64,000 nucleotides of DNA, taken from assembly GCA_902567135.1 (NCBI GenBank), contig CACFLO010000002.1:19293-83292 (forward strand), given 5' to 3'. The stretch is from an uncultured Alphaproteobacteria bacterium. GTDB lineage: Bacteria; Pseudomonadota; Alphaproteobacteria; HIMB59; GCA-002718135. A model generated the notes under the pieces. That model had not been told where the DNA came from. It did no database searches and worked only from the letters and a program-made list of their open reading frames with translations. Shown here piece by piece: positions 18,361 through 25,935 of the stretch; position 1 is the stretch's first letter; every line of letters starts with the position of its first letter. Position numbers and translations under genes: made by a program.

Positions 18361-18492
18361 TTAATTTTCCTCTGAAGGTGAATTTTTGTTTCTTTTATCT
18401 GCTTTTATCCAAACCCAGGTTATTAAAAAGTAGCAAAATAAATACATACCTAAAACAAGATATAGTAATAATGTTTCTGAAGTAAATTCCAT
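18361..18492 (-). CDS. Putative 43-residue single-pass membrane protein
   Basis: On the minus strand an ATG at 18492 opens 43 codons to TAA at 18361. The sequence starts MEFTSETLLLYLVLGMYLF, continues as one transmembrane helix and ends in a charged, basic-then-acidic tail (WIKADKRNKNSPSEEN). It fills an otherwise empty 194-base gap between the cox operon and rsmE and would be the gene after rsmE on that strand. The helix-plus-tail layout recalls small respiratory subunits (CcoQ-like), but there is no firm family match. Confidence 0.45.
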   Translation of the reverse strand: MEFTSETLLLYLVLGMYLFCYFLITWVWIKADKRNKNSPSEEN

Positions 18493-18539
18493 AATATATT
18501 TCTTTATAAATTAAATAATTTATTGATGATATAAAAATT

Positions 18540-19271
18540 TCACTCTGTTATTTGTTTTATACAAAATAAAGCTACTGTAATGGCAGTATCAGATCGCAAT
18601 ACAGTATTGCCAAGAGATACTGATACTACGTTATTATTTTTTAAAATTAGATCCTGTTCAGTTTCAGAGAAGCCGCCTTCAGGACCTATAAGAACTGACC
18701 ATTTATTAGCAGTATGTTTTAAGGGAGTTATAGTTTCAATTATAGATTTTTTATCTGTATTTTTTTCATCACAATAAATTAACTTTCTATCTTTAGGCCA
18801 ATTTTGTAATAAAGATTTAAGATCTACTTCTTTTTCTATATTTGGGACATCTAATCTTTGAGATTGCTCCGAGGCCTCAATAGCATTTTGATGCAAGTTT
18901 TTTAAATTTATTTTTTTAAAATTTGTATATTCAGTAAAGCAAGGTATAATTTTTGACACACCTATTTCAGTTGCCTTTTGAATAGCTATACTCATTGGAT
19001 TTTGTTTAATAGGAGCAAATATTAACCATAGATCTGAAGAAGACTGCATTTTTTTTATATTTTCAATTACACGCAGTGCTGTATTTTCTCTACTTATAGA
19101 AATTACTTTCGAATTCCATTCCCCAGATATGCCATCAAATACATTAATTTCATCATTAATTTTTATTCGCATAACATTTTTCAGGAAATGATGTTGCTTA
19201 TCTTTCACATAAATTATTAAATTAGATGATATTGATTTGCTAACAAAAATACGTGTTTTTGGTTTTTGCAT
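18540..19271 (-). CDS. rsmE: 16S rRNA (uracil1498-N3)-methyltransferase
   Basis: 243 residues. The N-terminal PUA-like domain has HHFLKNVMRIKINDEINVFDG. The C-terminal SPOUT knot domain has KATEIGVSKIIPCFTEYTN, EASEQSQR, VLIGPEGGFSETEQDLI and VSLGNTVLRSDTAITVAL, all RsmE hallmarks. It methylates U1498 of 16S rRNA in the 30S subunit. It is divergent from ogt with a 67-base gap. Confidence 0.95.
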   Translation of the reverse strand: MQKPKTRIFVSKSISSNLIIYVKDKQHHFLKNVMRIKINDEINVFDGISGEWNSKVISISRENTALRVIENIKKMQSSSDLWLIFAPIKQNPMSIAIQKATEIGVSKIIPCFTEYTNFKKINLKNLHQNAIEASEQSQRLDVPNIEKEVDLKSLLQNWPKDRKLIYCDEKNTDKKSIIETITPLKHTANKWSVLIGPEGGFSETEQDLILKNNNVVSVSLGNTVLRSDTAITVALFCIKQITE

Positions 19272-19338
19272 AATAAATAGCAGTATTATTATAAAAAAAT
19301 ATTATTAGTATATATTTTTTATATTAATATGCTTAATT

Positions 19339-19788
19339 ATGATTAAAGAACTATCTTTTAAGACAAAATTTGGATGGATTAATATTAGAGAAGTTAATGA
19401 ACGAATAGTATCAATAAAATTTGGAAAAAAAAATAGTAAATCTAAGAGTAAAAATTTAATAAAAGTTAAAAATCAAATAAATGAATATATTAATGGGCGA
19501 TTAAAAAAAATTAATTGTAATATTTTTTTAGAAGGAACCAATTTCCAAAAAAAAATTTGGCGCGAACTACAAAGAATTCCATATGGCAAAACGAAATCTT
19601 ATGGTCAAATTGCAAAAAAATTTAATACATCTCCCAGGTATGTTGGGAATGTATGTGGATTGAATCAGCATCTTTTAGTAGTCCCATGTCACCGTGTTGT
19701 TCGTTCTGATGGAACTTTAGGTGGATTTTCTAGTATAGGTGGTATTAAGTTGAAAAAAAAGTTAATACACTTAGAAAATAATGAGTAA
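19339..19788 (+). CDS. ogt: Methylated-DNA--protein-cysteine methyltransferase
   Basis: 149 residues. The helix-turn-helix segment IPYGKTKSYGQIAKKF is followed by the active site VVPCHRVVRSDGTLGGFS with the acceptor Cys117. The enzyme removes O6-alkyl groups from guanine in a suicide reaction. The N-terminal domain is reduced compared with E. coli Ogt and unusually lysine-rich, consistent with the AT-rich code. It overlaps the following amidotransferase gene by eight bases. Confidence 0.92.
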   Translation: MIKELSFKTKFGWINIREVNERIVSIKFGKKNSKSKSKNLIKVKNQINEYINGRLKKINCNIFLEGTNFQKKIWRELQRIPYGKTKSYGQIAKKFNTSPRYVGNVCGLNQHLLVVPCHRVVRSDGTLGGFSSIGGIKLKKKLIHLENNE

Positions 19789-20506
19789 AAACATCATAAT
19801 ACTGCAGCATATTGATATAGAGACACCGGGATATATTCTCGATTTAATGAAAAAAGATAATTTTAATCTTACAACAATTGAGTTAGATGAAGGTGAAAAA
19901 ATTCCAAGTGATATAGCTCAATTTGATGGAATGTTTTGTATGGGTGGACCAATGGATACCTGGATGGAGAAAGATTATCCTTGGCTAATTGATGAAAAGA
20001 AAAAAATTAAAGAATTTGTTGTTGATTTAGAAAAACCTTATTTAGGATTTTGTTTGGGATGTCAGTTGTTAGGTGAGATTGTTGGGGGTAATGTGGTCAA
20101 ATCAGCACCTCCTGAAATAGGTATTTTAGATATTAATATGAGTGATTCATATTCTAATGATCATTTATTTGGTAAATTTAATTCAACAATTAAAGCTTTG
20201 CAATGGCATAGTTATGAAGTTCAAAATCTAGAATCAAATAATGATGTGACTTTATTAGGATCTTCACCAACAACAAAATACCAAATCTTTAAATATAAAA
20301 ACCACGCATATGGCATTCAATTTCATATAGAAATAAAAGGTAATACAGTGTCCGACTGGGCTTGTGTTCCAGAATACGAATCTGCACTTGAGGATAGCCT
20401 TGGCAAAGGAGCTCTTAAAAAATTTGATAAGATAGCACAAGAAAATATGAGTATGATGAACTTTAATGCTAAAACATTGTATAATAATTTTAAAAAAATC
20501 TTATAA
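19781..20506 (+). CDS. Type 1 (GMP synthase-like) glutamine amidotransferase
   Basis: 241 residues, a free-standing class I amidotransferase. FCMGGPMDTWMEKDYPWL marks the GuaA-like stand-alone family. The nucleophile is Cys91 in GFCLGCQLLGE, with the His-x-Glu pair in IQFHIEIKG. The synthase partner is absent, so the substrate is unknown; relatives act on gamma-glutamyl compounds or small amides. Its position immediately before a glutamine-riboswitch leader and an ammonium transporter hints at nitrogen metabolism, but it is also coupled to ogt. Confidence 0.85.
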   Translation: MSKNIIILQHIDIETPGYILDLMKKDNFNLTTIELDEGEKIPSDIAQFDGMFCMGGPMDTWMEKDYPWLIDEKKKIKEFVVDLEKPYLGFCLGCQLLGEIVGGNVVKSAPPEIGILDINMSDSYSNDHLFGKFNSTIKALQWHSYEVQNLESNNDVTLLGSSPTTKYQIFKYKNHAYGIQFHIEIKGNTVSDWACVPEYESALEDSLGKGALKKFDKIAQENMSMMNFNAKTLYNNFKKIL

Positions 20507-20544
20507 ATAAATAAATTTCATATATTTAATAATCGCATAATTAC

Positions 20545-20571
20545 ATATGCATTTTTTGCATATCTATTTTT
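20545..20571 (+). terminator. Candidate rho-independent terminator after the amidotransferase gene
   Basis: ATATGCA (20545-20551), a five-T loop and TGCATAT (20557-20563) form a perfect seven-pair stem, followed by CTATTTTT. It is low in G+C and so only moderately stable, but is correctly placed 40 bases past the stop and upstream of the riboswitch leader. Confidence 0.4.
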
Positions 20572-20619
20572 CAAATTTTAAACTTACAAATTTTATTATT
20601 TTAATTAAATATATAGTTA

Positions 20620-20668
20620 CGTTCATCATGTTTTACATGACGGAAGTAGGCGAAAGCTGAAGGAACGC
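20620..20668 (+). ncRNA. Glutamine riboswitch (glnA RNA motif), copy 1
   Basis: The sequence fits the glnA RNA aptamer. P1 is CGTTC (20620-20624) paired with GAACG. P2 is TCATG/CATGA around a TTTTA loop (20626-20640). The conserved strand CGGAAGTAGG (20641-20650) follows, then a short P3 closed by a GAAA loop (20652-20655), and the conserved 3' strand GAAGGAACGC ends at 20668. glnA-motif RNAs bind L-glutamine and are known from cyanobacteria and marine metagenomes, sometimes in tandem. It lies in the leader of the ammonium transporter gene. Confidence 0.88.
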
Positions 20669-20685
20669 ATGCAAAGTTATTAAAT

Positions 20686-20734
20686 CGTTCAATCTGTGAA
20701 AACAGATCGGAAGTAGGTTAAACCGAAGGAACGC
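20686..20734 (+). ncRNA. Glutamine riboswitch (glnA RNA motif), copy 2
   Basis: A second complete copy starts 18 bases after the first. P1 is CGTTC (20686-20690) with GAACG (20729-20733). P2 is a perfect six-pair stem ATCTGT/ACAGAT with a GAAA tetraloop (20692-20707). The conserved CGGAAGTAGG (20708-20717) follows, then a short GG/CC element and GAAGGAACGC. Stem sequences differ from copy 1 while both conserved strands are identical, the pattern expected for selected RNA rather than a recent duplication. Confidence 0.9.
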
Positions 20735-20772
20735 GGAACTTATTTTTAATTTCCATAGCTAAGCATGATTTA

Positions 20773-20796
20773 AGCAGGTCTCAGGTGAGTTCTGTT
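20773..20796 (+). promoter_or_regulatory. Hairpin between the riboswitches and the amt ribosome site
   Basis: CAG/CTG and CTC/GAG stems around an AGGT loop form an interrupted hairpin ending 23 bases before the amt start codon. No U-run follows, so it is not an intrinsic terminator. Its 3' arm GTTCTG (20789-20794) could instead pair with CGGAAC (20734-20739) at the end of riboswitch copy 2, giving two exclusive states. A translational expression platform is an inference. Confidence 0.4.
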
Positions 20797-20819
20797 ATAA
20801 AATTATTATGGAGAATTAT

Positions 20820-22100
20820 ATGAATAAATATTCTTTTTTAGGTTTAATTTTGGGTTTTACTTTTATTTCTTCTACTGCTTTTGCAGCTGTTGATCCTGAA
20901 GTATCCTATATTTTAAACACACTCTTATTTCTCATAGGTGGCTTTTTAGTCATGTGGATGGCAGCTGGTTTTGCTATGTTAGAGTCTGGACTAGTTACAT
21001 CTAAAAGTGTTGCAACAATAGCTGCAAAAAATATTGGACTATATTCTATAGCAGGTTTGATGTTTTGGTTTATTGGATACAATTTAGCGTATGGTATACC
21101 AGAAGGAGGTTTTATCGGAACATTGCTTCCATGGAGTGATGCAAGCTCAATTGAAACTGGTTATTCGGATGGATCAGATTGGTTTTTCCAAATGGTATTT
21201 TGTGCAACAACTTGCTCAATAGTATCAGGTACGATGGCTGAGAGAATTAAAATTTGGCCATTCTTTTTATTCTGTGCAATTTTAGCTGGCGTTATTTACC
21301 CAATTGAAATGGGATGGCAGTGGGGTAAAGGTCATCTTTACACTGCTGGTTTTTCTGATTTTGCTGGTTCAACATTAGTTCATAGTGCAGGGGGTGCTGC
21401 GGCACTTGCAGGAGCAATACTTCTTGGTCCAAGACTTGGGAGATTTACTGACACAGGTGATCCTAAAGCAATGGAGCCTTTTGCTAGTTCTTCAATCCCT
21501 TTAGCAACACTAGGTGTATTTATTTTATGGCTAGGATGGTTTGGATTTAACGGTGCCTCACAATTAGCTTTAGGGTCTTTTGATGACTCAACTTCTGTCG
21601 CAACTATTTTTATTAACACTAATCTAGCCGCTTGTGCAGGTGTTATGGTTTGCGCTGCTGTGTCAAGATTAGCTGGTGGCAAAACTGATGTTGTGATGAT
21701 GCTTAACGGTGCTTTAGGCGGACTTGTAGCTATTACTGCAGAGCCTCTTACACCTTCTCCTATAATGGCAATAATTATTGGTGGTATTGGAGGATTAGTT
21801 GTCTACTACGGAACATTATTATTGATTAGATTTAAAATAGATGATGTTGTTGGAGCTATTCCAGTTCACGGTTTTGCAGGTATTTGGGGAACATTAGCAG
21901 TCCCACTTACTAATTCTGCTACTAATTTTGGTTCTCAGCTCTATGGAATCTTATGGATTAACATTTTTGTTTTCGTGGTTGCCTTTGTTATTTGGTATCT
22001 AATGAAAATTAGTTTTGGAATAAGAATAAGCGAAGAAGCAGAAAAGCTTGGAACTGATAAAGCTGAAGTTGGAGTAATGGCATATTCTATTAGAGATTGA
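20820..22100 (+). CDS. amt: Ammonium transporter
   Basis: The ATG at 20820 is preferred over the in-frame ATG at 20808 because GGAG (20810-20813) sits at ribosome-site distance and the protein then begins with a clean signal peptide (MNKYSFLGLILGF...STAFA). This gives 426 residues. About eleven transmembrane helices follow. The Amt/MEP/Rh family blocks present are WMAAGFAMLESGLV, DFAGSTLVHSAGGAAALAGA (with a pore histidine), LGWFGFNGAS and PVHGFAGIWGTLAVPL (second pore histidine). It imports ammonium across the inner membrane. Expression is presumably governed by the tandem glutamine riboswitch in its leader. No glnK gene is adjacent. Confidence 0.95.
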   Translation: MNKYSFLGLILGFTFISSTAFAAVDPEVSYILNTLLFLIGGFLVMWMAAGFAMLESGLVTSKSVATIAAKNIGLYSIAGLMFWFIGYNLAYGIPEGGFIGTLLPWSDASSIETGYSDGSDWFFQMVFCATTCSIVSGTMAERIKIWPFFLFCAILAGVIYPIEMGWQWGKGHLYTAGFSDFAGSTLVHSAGGAAALAGAILLGPRLGRFTDTGDPKAMEPFASSSIPLATLGVFILWLGWFGFNGASQLALGSFDDSTSVATIFINTNLAACAGVMVCAAVSRLAGGKTDVVMMLNGALGGLVAITAEPLTPSPIMAIIIGGIGGLVVYYGTLLLIRFKIDDVVGAIPVHGFAGIWGTLAVPLTNSATNFGSQLYGILWINIFVFVVAFVIWYLMKISFGIRISEEAEKLGTDKAEVGVMAYSIRD

Positions 22101-22130
22101 AATTTAATATTTATGTCATAAATTTATAAT

Positions 22131-22157
22131 AGTAGAGGGGTTTATCTCCTCTACTTA
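22131..22157 (+). terminator. Stem-loop between amt and the next gene
   Basis: AGTAGAGG (22131-22138) pairs perfectly with CCTCTACT (22148-22155) around a nine-base loop. Only a short T stretch follows, so it may be a weak terminator or an mRNA-stabilising 3' structure for amt, ending about 15 bases before the next start codon. Confidence 0.5.
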
Positions 22158-22170
22158 ATGGGAATATTAT

Positions 22171-22530
22171 ATGAATTCAGAACAAATAATTAGACTTAAT
22201 AAAGAAGCATTATATTCTAGTTTGACTAGCAGTGATAAATTTGGCAGGTTTTTTAATAAATCAATTTTGCACTATGCAGCTATAATGGAGGTATTTTCCT
22301 ACAACAAATTAGAGGGAATTTCTTATGAAAAACTGTGCATAAATATTCCAAAATCACTAGGATCAAGATCAAGTATTCAAAATCTTCTTAATGAAGGTTT
22401 AGATCAAAAAATTATATTTAAAGTTGAGCACAAGAGAGATAAGAGGATAAAAAATTATTTTTTATCTGATGAATTCTATAACATGGTGCTTGATTGGATT
22501 AAGTTACAAAAAAAAATTTATAATAGTTAA
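22171..22530 (+). CDS. Uncharacterised 119-residue protein, possible winged-helix regulator
   Basis: No family recognised with confidence. The protein is soluble and basic. A segment ISYEKLCINIPKSLGSRSSI followed by LLNEGLDQKIIFKVEHKRDKR and KNYFLSDEFYNMVLDWI reads like the helix-turn-helix plus beta-wing of small MarR/PadR-like DNA-binding proteins. A strong start context is lacking (AATATTATATG). It follows amt by 70 bases across a stem-loop and precedes another small gene by 32 bases. A regulator connected to nitrogen status is possible but unproven. Confidence 0.6.
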   Translation: MNSEQIIRLNKEALYSSLTSSDKFGRFFNKSILHYAAIMEVFSYNKLEGISYEKLCINIPKSLGSRSSIQNLLNEGLDQKIIFKVEHKRDKRIKNYFLSDEFYNMVLDWIKLQKKIYNS

Positions 22531-22562
22531 TTAAAGTTATTTTATATAAAATAAGGAGAATT

Positions 22563-22754
22563 ATGAAAACAGTATTTATGATTGCAAAAAAAAAACATAT
22601 CTTAAAATATGAGAGAAAAATGCCTGAAAAAGAAGTTTTAAAAATGAAATCTTTTGTCACAAACAAAGGTAATAAACTAGTAAAAACAGATAAGTTTAAA
22701 ATAAAAAAGATATCAGAAAAAGATAAAGAAAGAATTTTTGAAATTATTTTATAA
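22563..22754 (+). CDS. Uncharacterised 63-residue basic protein
   Basis: An excellent ribosome site (AAGGAG, seven bases before the ATG) supports translation. The protein is extremely lysine-rich, with a predicted beta-then-helix pattern (KTVFMIAKKKHILKYERKMP, then KKISEKDKERIFEIIL). No signal peptide, membrane segment or known domain is seen. It ends exactly where the convergent yqgE ends. High basicity suggests nucleic acid or ribosome contact, but that is only a guess. Confidence 0.6.
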   Translation: MKTVFMIAKKKHILKYERKMPEKEVLKMKSFVTNKGNKLVKTDKFKIKKISEKDKERIFEIIL

Positions 22755-23306
22755 TTAGGCTCTTCCGGAAAATTGAGATAGTTTATTTGGATCAATGCCT
22801 AATAAGCTATAAGCTTTGCTCCACTTATTTGAAACTTCTTCATCAAATAAAAATTTAGAATCAGCAGAAAGAGTCATCCAACTGTTGGCAAATATTTCCT
22901 TTTCTATTTGTCCTGGTCCCCATCCAGCATAGCCTAATGCAAATATACTATTTTCAGGACCTTTACCTTTTGATAAATCTTCAAAAAATTCAAGATTACT
23001 AGTTAATGCTACTCCTTTTCCAATAGATAGTGTCTCTTTTTGTAATACTTCGTCAGAGTGTAAGACAAAGCCCCTGCCTGTTTCAACAGGTCCACCGTAT
23101 CGGATATATAGTTTTTTACCACCTAAAGGTTTATCGATACCTAGTTGCTCCAATAAATCAGGATATAAATCATAATCAATTTTTTTATTTATTATTATTC
23201 CCATTGTCCCTTCAGACGAATGAGCACAAATGTAAATAACAGTTTTATAAAATCTCTCATCTTCAAGAGAGGGCATTGAAATTAATAGCTTTCCAGTTAA
23301 ATTCAT
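22755..23306 (-). CDS. yqgE: UPF0301 / AlgH family protein (YqgE)
   Basis: 183 residues, family length. The start NLTGKLLISMPSLEDERFYKTVIYICAHSSEGTMGIIINK, shown here only as landmarks (LTGKLLISMP, HSSEGTMGIIIN), and the later GGPVETGRGFVLHS and ALGYAGWGPGQIEKEI are diagnostic of UPF0301. The function is not established. It is divergent from the DsbD-type gene, with a 68-base gap. Confidence 0.93.
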   Translation of the reverse strand: MNLTGKLLISMPSLEDERFYKTVIYICAHSSEGTMGIIINKKIDYDLYPDLLEQLGIDKPLGGKKLYIRYGGPVETGRGFVLHSDEVLQKETLSIGKGVALTSNLEFFEDLSKGKGPENSIFALGYAGWGPGQIEKEIFANSWMTLSADSKFLFDEEVSNKWSKAYSLLGIDPNKLSQFSGRA

Positions 23307-23374
23307 AATTATATATATTCGTATTATTTATAGTATTTCAATAGTGTAATACTATATATTAGAAATTAATTTAG

Positions 23375-25423
23375 ATGAATATTTTATACGATTTTTTAAG
23401 AACTTTTATATACATATTATTTGTAAGTTTTTTTTGCACTAATGTTGTTGCTTTGTCCAGTGATTGGAGTATTGGCGATTCTTCAAAGGTGAGACTAATT
23501 TCTCCCTACTCTCAAAACAATAATAAAGAGTTATTAATTGGACTTGAGTATGAAATGGATCCAGGTTGGAAAACTTATTGGAAATCTCCAGGGGATGGAG
23601 GTTTTGCCCAAAATATTTCATGGGAAAACTCAGCTAATATTAATAATTTAGAAGTCTTATGGCCAACTCCTGAAAAATTTCAAATATTAGGCCTTACATC
23701 ATTGGGTTATGAAAATAAGGTAATTTTTCCACTTAAACTTGAAATAAATGATGAGTCACAGAATACTTTTGTTAATTTGCAAGTAAATTTTTTAATATGT
23801 AAAGACATCTGCATTCCTGGTGATGCAAGAGTTTTTTTAGAAATTCCTTCAGGAAATAAAGAACTTACTGATAATTTTTTTATAATGGAAAGATCTCTAT
23901 CTTTTTTACCTGAGCATAATTTCGATAGTTCCTATATTAATAATGTCAATGCAAGTATTTATAAAGATAATGATAATTCCTTAATTAAAATAATTGCTGA
24001 AACAGATAAGAGTTTTTTGAATACAAATATTTTCTTACATACACCTTTTGGCCTGCCAGTTGTAAAAAATTCTTTAGTTTATTCAAATAATAATAAATTG
24101 ATTACAGCAGAATTTAAATATGCAAAAGATTTGATTTCAAAAGAACAATTTCCTATAGAAATTATTGTTCAGGATGAAAATCACAATTTTATAAATATGC
24201 TAGATGTGCAGGTAAAAAATATTTCGCCTCCTGTAAAAGAAAATAATAATTACATCTATTTCATTTTGATATCATTATTAGCAGGTTTAATATTGAATGT
24301 AATGCCTTGTGTCTTTCCCATTCTTTCCATAAAATTAATGTCAGTTTTTTCATCTGATCAAAAAAATGCTAGAGTTAGTTTTTTTACTACAGCTTTTGGA
24401 ATTATTTTTTCATTTATACTCTTAGGCTTAGTATTTTTATTTTTACAATACTTTAAATTTTCTATTTCTTGGGGAATGCAATTTCAACAACCATACTTTT
24501 TACTTTTTATTACTTTAGTAATCTTTTTATTTATGATGAATATGTTTAATCAGTTTGAAATCAACTTACCAAGTAGAGTCAGTAATTTTAGTCTTCTAAA
24601 TAATAATAATTTATATTTAAAAGATTTCTTTAATGGATTTTTTGCAACATTAATGGCAACCCCCTGTTCCGCACCTTTTGTTGGAACGGCTATAACAGCA
24701 GCTTTTACTCAAAATTATTTAATTGGAATTAATATATTCTTATTTATGGGTATCGGTATGAGTTCACCATATTTATTGGTAGCTACCTTTCCAAAATTAG
24801 TAAATTTTTTACCTAAACCTGGAAAATGGATGATTTATGTTAAATATTTTTTGGGATTTTTGCTTTTAGCTACAGTTATATGGTTATCAAACATTTTATT
24901 AAACTTCTTTAGTTTAAGTTTTCTGATTTTGTCTTTAATATTATTTTTAATTTTATCTTATCGAAAAAAAATACCTTATTTTCAAAATATTTTTACTATT
25001 GTAATCTTATTAGGTATTTTTTATTTACCTTCAGTAAAAAGCTTGCAAAATAATCCAGCTTTGAAATATGATGAAAGATGGTTAAATTTTTTTGAAGTAG
25101 ATATCAATCAGCTTGTAAACAAAGATGAGGTTATTTTTTTAGATATAACTGCAGATTGGTGTGCTACTTGTCAATTTAACAAGGTTAATATTATTAATTC
25201 AAACAAAATAATAAAATTATTTGAAGAAAATAATATTTTACTTATTCGGGCTGATTGGACGCGACCTAATAAAAAGGTAAATGTTTTTTTAGAAAAATAT
25301 GAGCGATTTGGCATTCCTTTTAATGCATTCTTTTCTAAGAATTTTCCTAATGGAATATTATTATCTGAGTTACTTTCTGAAAAAGAAATATTAGAAACAA
25401 TTAATAAAATAAAATATGAATAA
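23375..25423 (+). CDS. DsbD/ScsB-type thiol:disulfide interchange protein
   Basis: 682 residues in three parts. A signal peptide and periplasmic N-terminal domain (about 27-290, with DPGWKTYWKSPGDGGF and CKDICIPGDA) is of the ScsB rather than E. coli DsbD type. A DsbD/CcdA membrane domain of about eight helices has its redox cysteines in NVMPCVFPILSIK and MATPCSAPFVGTA. A C-terminal thioredoxin domain carries the CATC active site at 596-599 (ADWCATCQFNK). It carries reducing power from cytosolic thioredoxin to periplasmic partners. It overlaps the peroxiredoxin gene by eight bases, suggesting a shared role in oxidant defence. Confidence 0.88.
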   Translation: MNILYDFLRTFIYILFVSFFCTNVVALSSDWSIGDSSKVRLISPYSQNNNKELLIGLEYEMDPGWKTYWKSPGDGGFAQNISWENSANINNLEVLWPTPEKFQILGLTSLGYENKVIFPLKLEINDESQNTFVNLQVNFLICKDICIPGDARVFLEIPSGNKELTDNFFIMERSLSFLPEHNFDSSYINNVNASIYKDNDNSLIKIIAETDKSFLNTNIFLHTPFGLPVVKNSLVYSNNNKLITAEFKYAKDLISKEQFPIEIIVQDENHNFINMLDVQVKNISPPVKENNNYIYFILISLLAGLILNVMPCVFPILSIKLMSVFSSDQKNARVSFFTTAFGIIFSFILLGLVFLFLQYFKFSISWGMQFQQPYFLLFITLVIFLFMMNMFNQFEINLPSRVSNFSLLNNNNLYLKDFFNGFFATLMATPCSAPFVGTAITAAFTQNYLIGINIFLFMGIGMSSPYLLVATFPKLVNFLPKPGKWMIYVKYFLGFLLLATVIWLSNILLNFFSLSFLILSLILFLILSYRKKIPYFQNIFTIVILLGIFYLPSVKSLQNNPALKYDERWLNFFEVDINQLVNKDEVIFLDITADWCATCQFNKVNIINSNKIIKLFEENNILLIRADWTRPNKKVNVFLEKYERFGIPFNAFFSKNFPNGILLSELLSEKEILETINKIKYE

Positions 25424-25886
25424 TATAATTCCACAAATAGAAGTTCCTATTTTGCAGAAAGGCATAACGTCGAATGTTATAATCGCAGAGGAATTAAAAG
25501 ATAAAACAGTTATTATATTTGGGGTACCCGGTGCATTTACACCTACTTGCTCTGAAAAACATATGCCTAGTTTTATCAAGTTGCATCAACAATTAATAAG
25601 TAAAGGAATCGATGATATTTATTGTTTGTCGGTAAATGATAAATTTGTCATGCATGCCTGGTTATCGAGTTATGCTGATGGTGATAAGATAATTGGTATT
25701 GCTGATGGTAATGGAGAAATTTGTCAAAACTTAAATCTAATTGTAGATAAATCTAAAAATTTTATGGGTATGAGATCAAAAAGATTTGCAATGATAGTTA
25801 AAAATAACATTATTCAAAATACATATGTAGAAGAACCAGGAGAGTACAAGGTATCATCAGCAGAGCATTTATTAACAGTGCTTTAA
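25416..25886 (+). CDS. Peroxiredoxin, Prx5 family
   Basis: 156 residues. The peroxidatic Cys45 lies in GVPGAFTPTCSEKHMPSF, the standard Prx5/AhpE-like motif, and DKFVMHAWLSSYAD is the conserved Prx5 block. No fused glutaredoxin domain is present. It reduces hydrogen and organic peroxides using glutathione/glutaredoxin or thioredoxin in the cytosol. Its start codon lies inside the 3' end of the DsbD/ScsB-type gene, so translation is coupled. Confidence 0.92.
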   Translation: MNNIIPQIEVPILQKGITSNVIIAEELKDKTVIIFGVPGAFTPTCSEKHMPSFIKLHQQLISKGIDDIYCLSVNDKFVMHAWLSSYADGDKIIGIADGNGEICQNLNLIVDKSKNFMGMRSKRFAMIVKNNIIQNTYVEEPGEYKVSSAEHLLTVL

Positions 25887-25935
25887 GTTTTCGTTTCTTT
25901 AAATTATTTATTAATATAATATAAAATGGATAAGC

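Noticed and set aside
20507..20619. Sigma-54 promoter upstream of amt
   Set aside because: No GG-N10-GC element of the expected form is visible; the AT-rich sequence gives no convincing -24/-12 site.
21380..21682. 100-codon minus-strand ORF inside amt
   Set aside because: It is antisense to a well-conserved transporter and its composition mirrors the amt codons; no domain or start signal.
22499..22795. 98-codon hydrophobic minus-strand ORF overlapping yqgE and the 63-residue gene
   Set aside because: Hydrophobicity arises from antisense of a lysine-rich gene (AAA to TTT); the plus-strand gene has the strong ribosome site.
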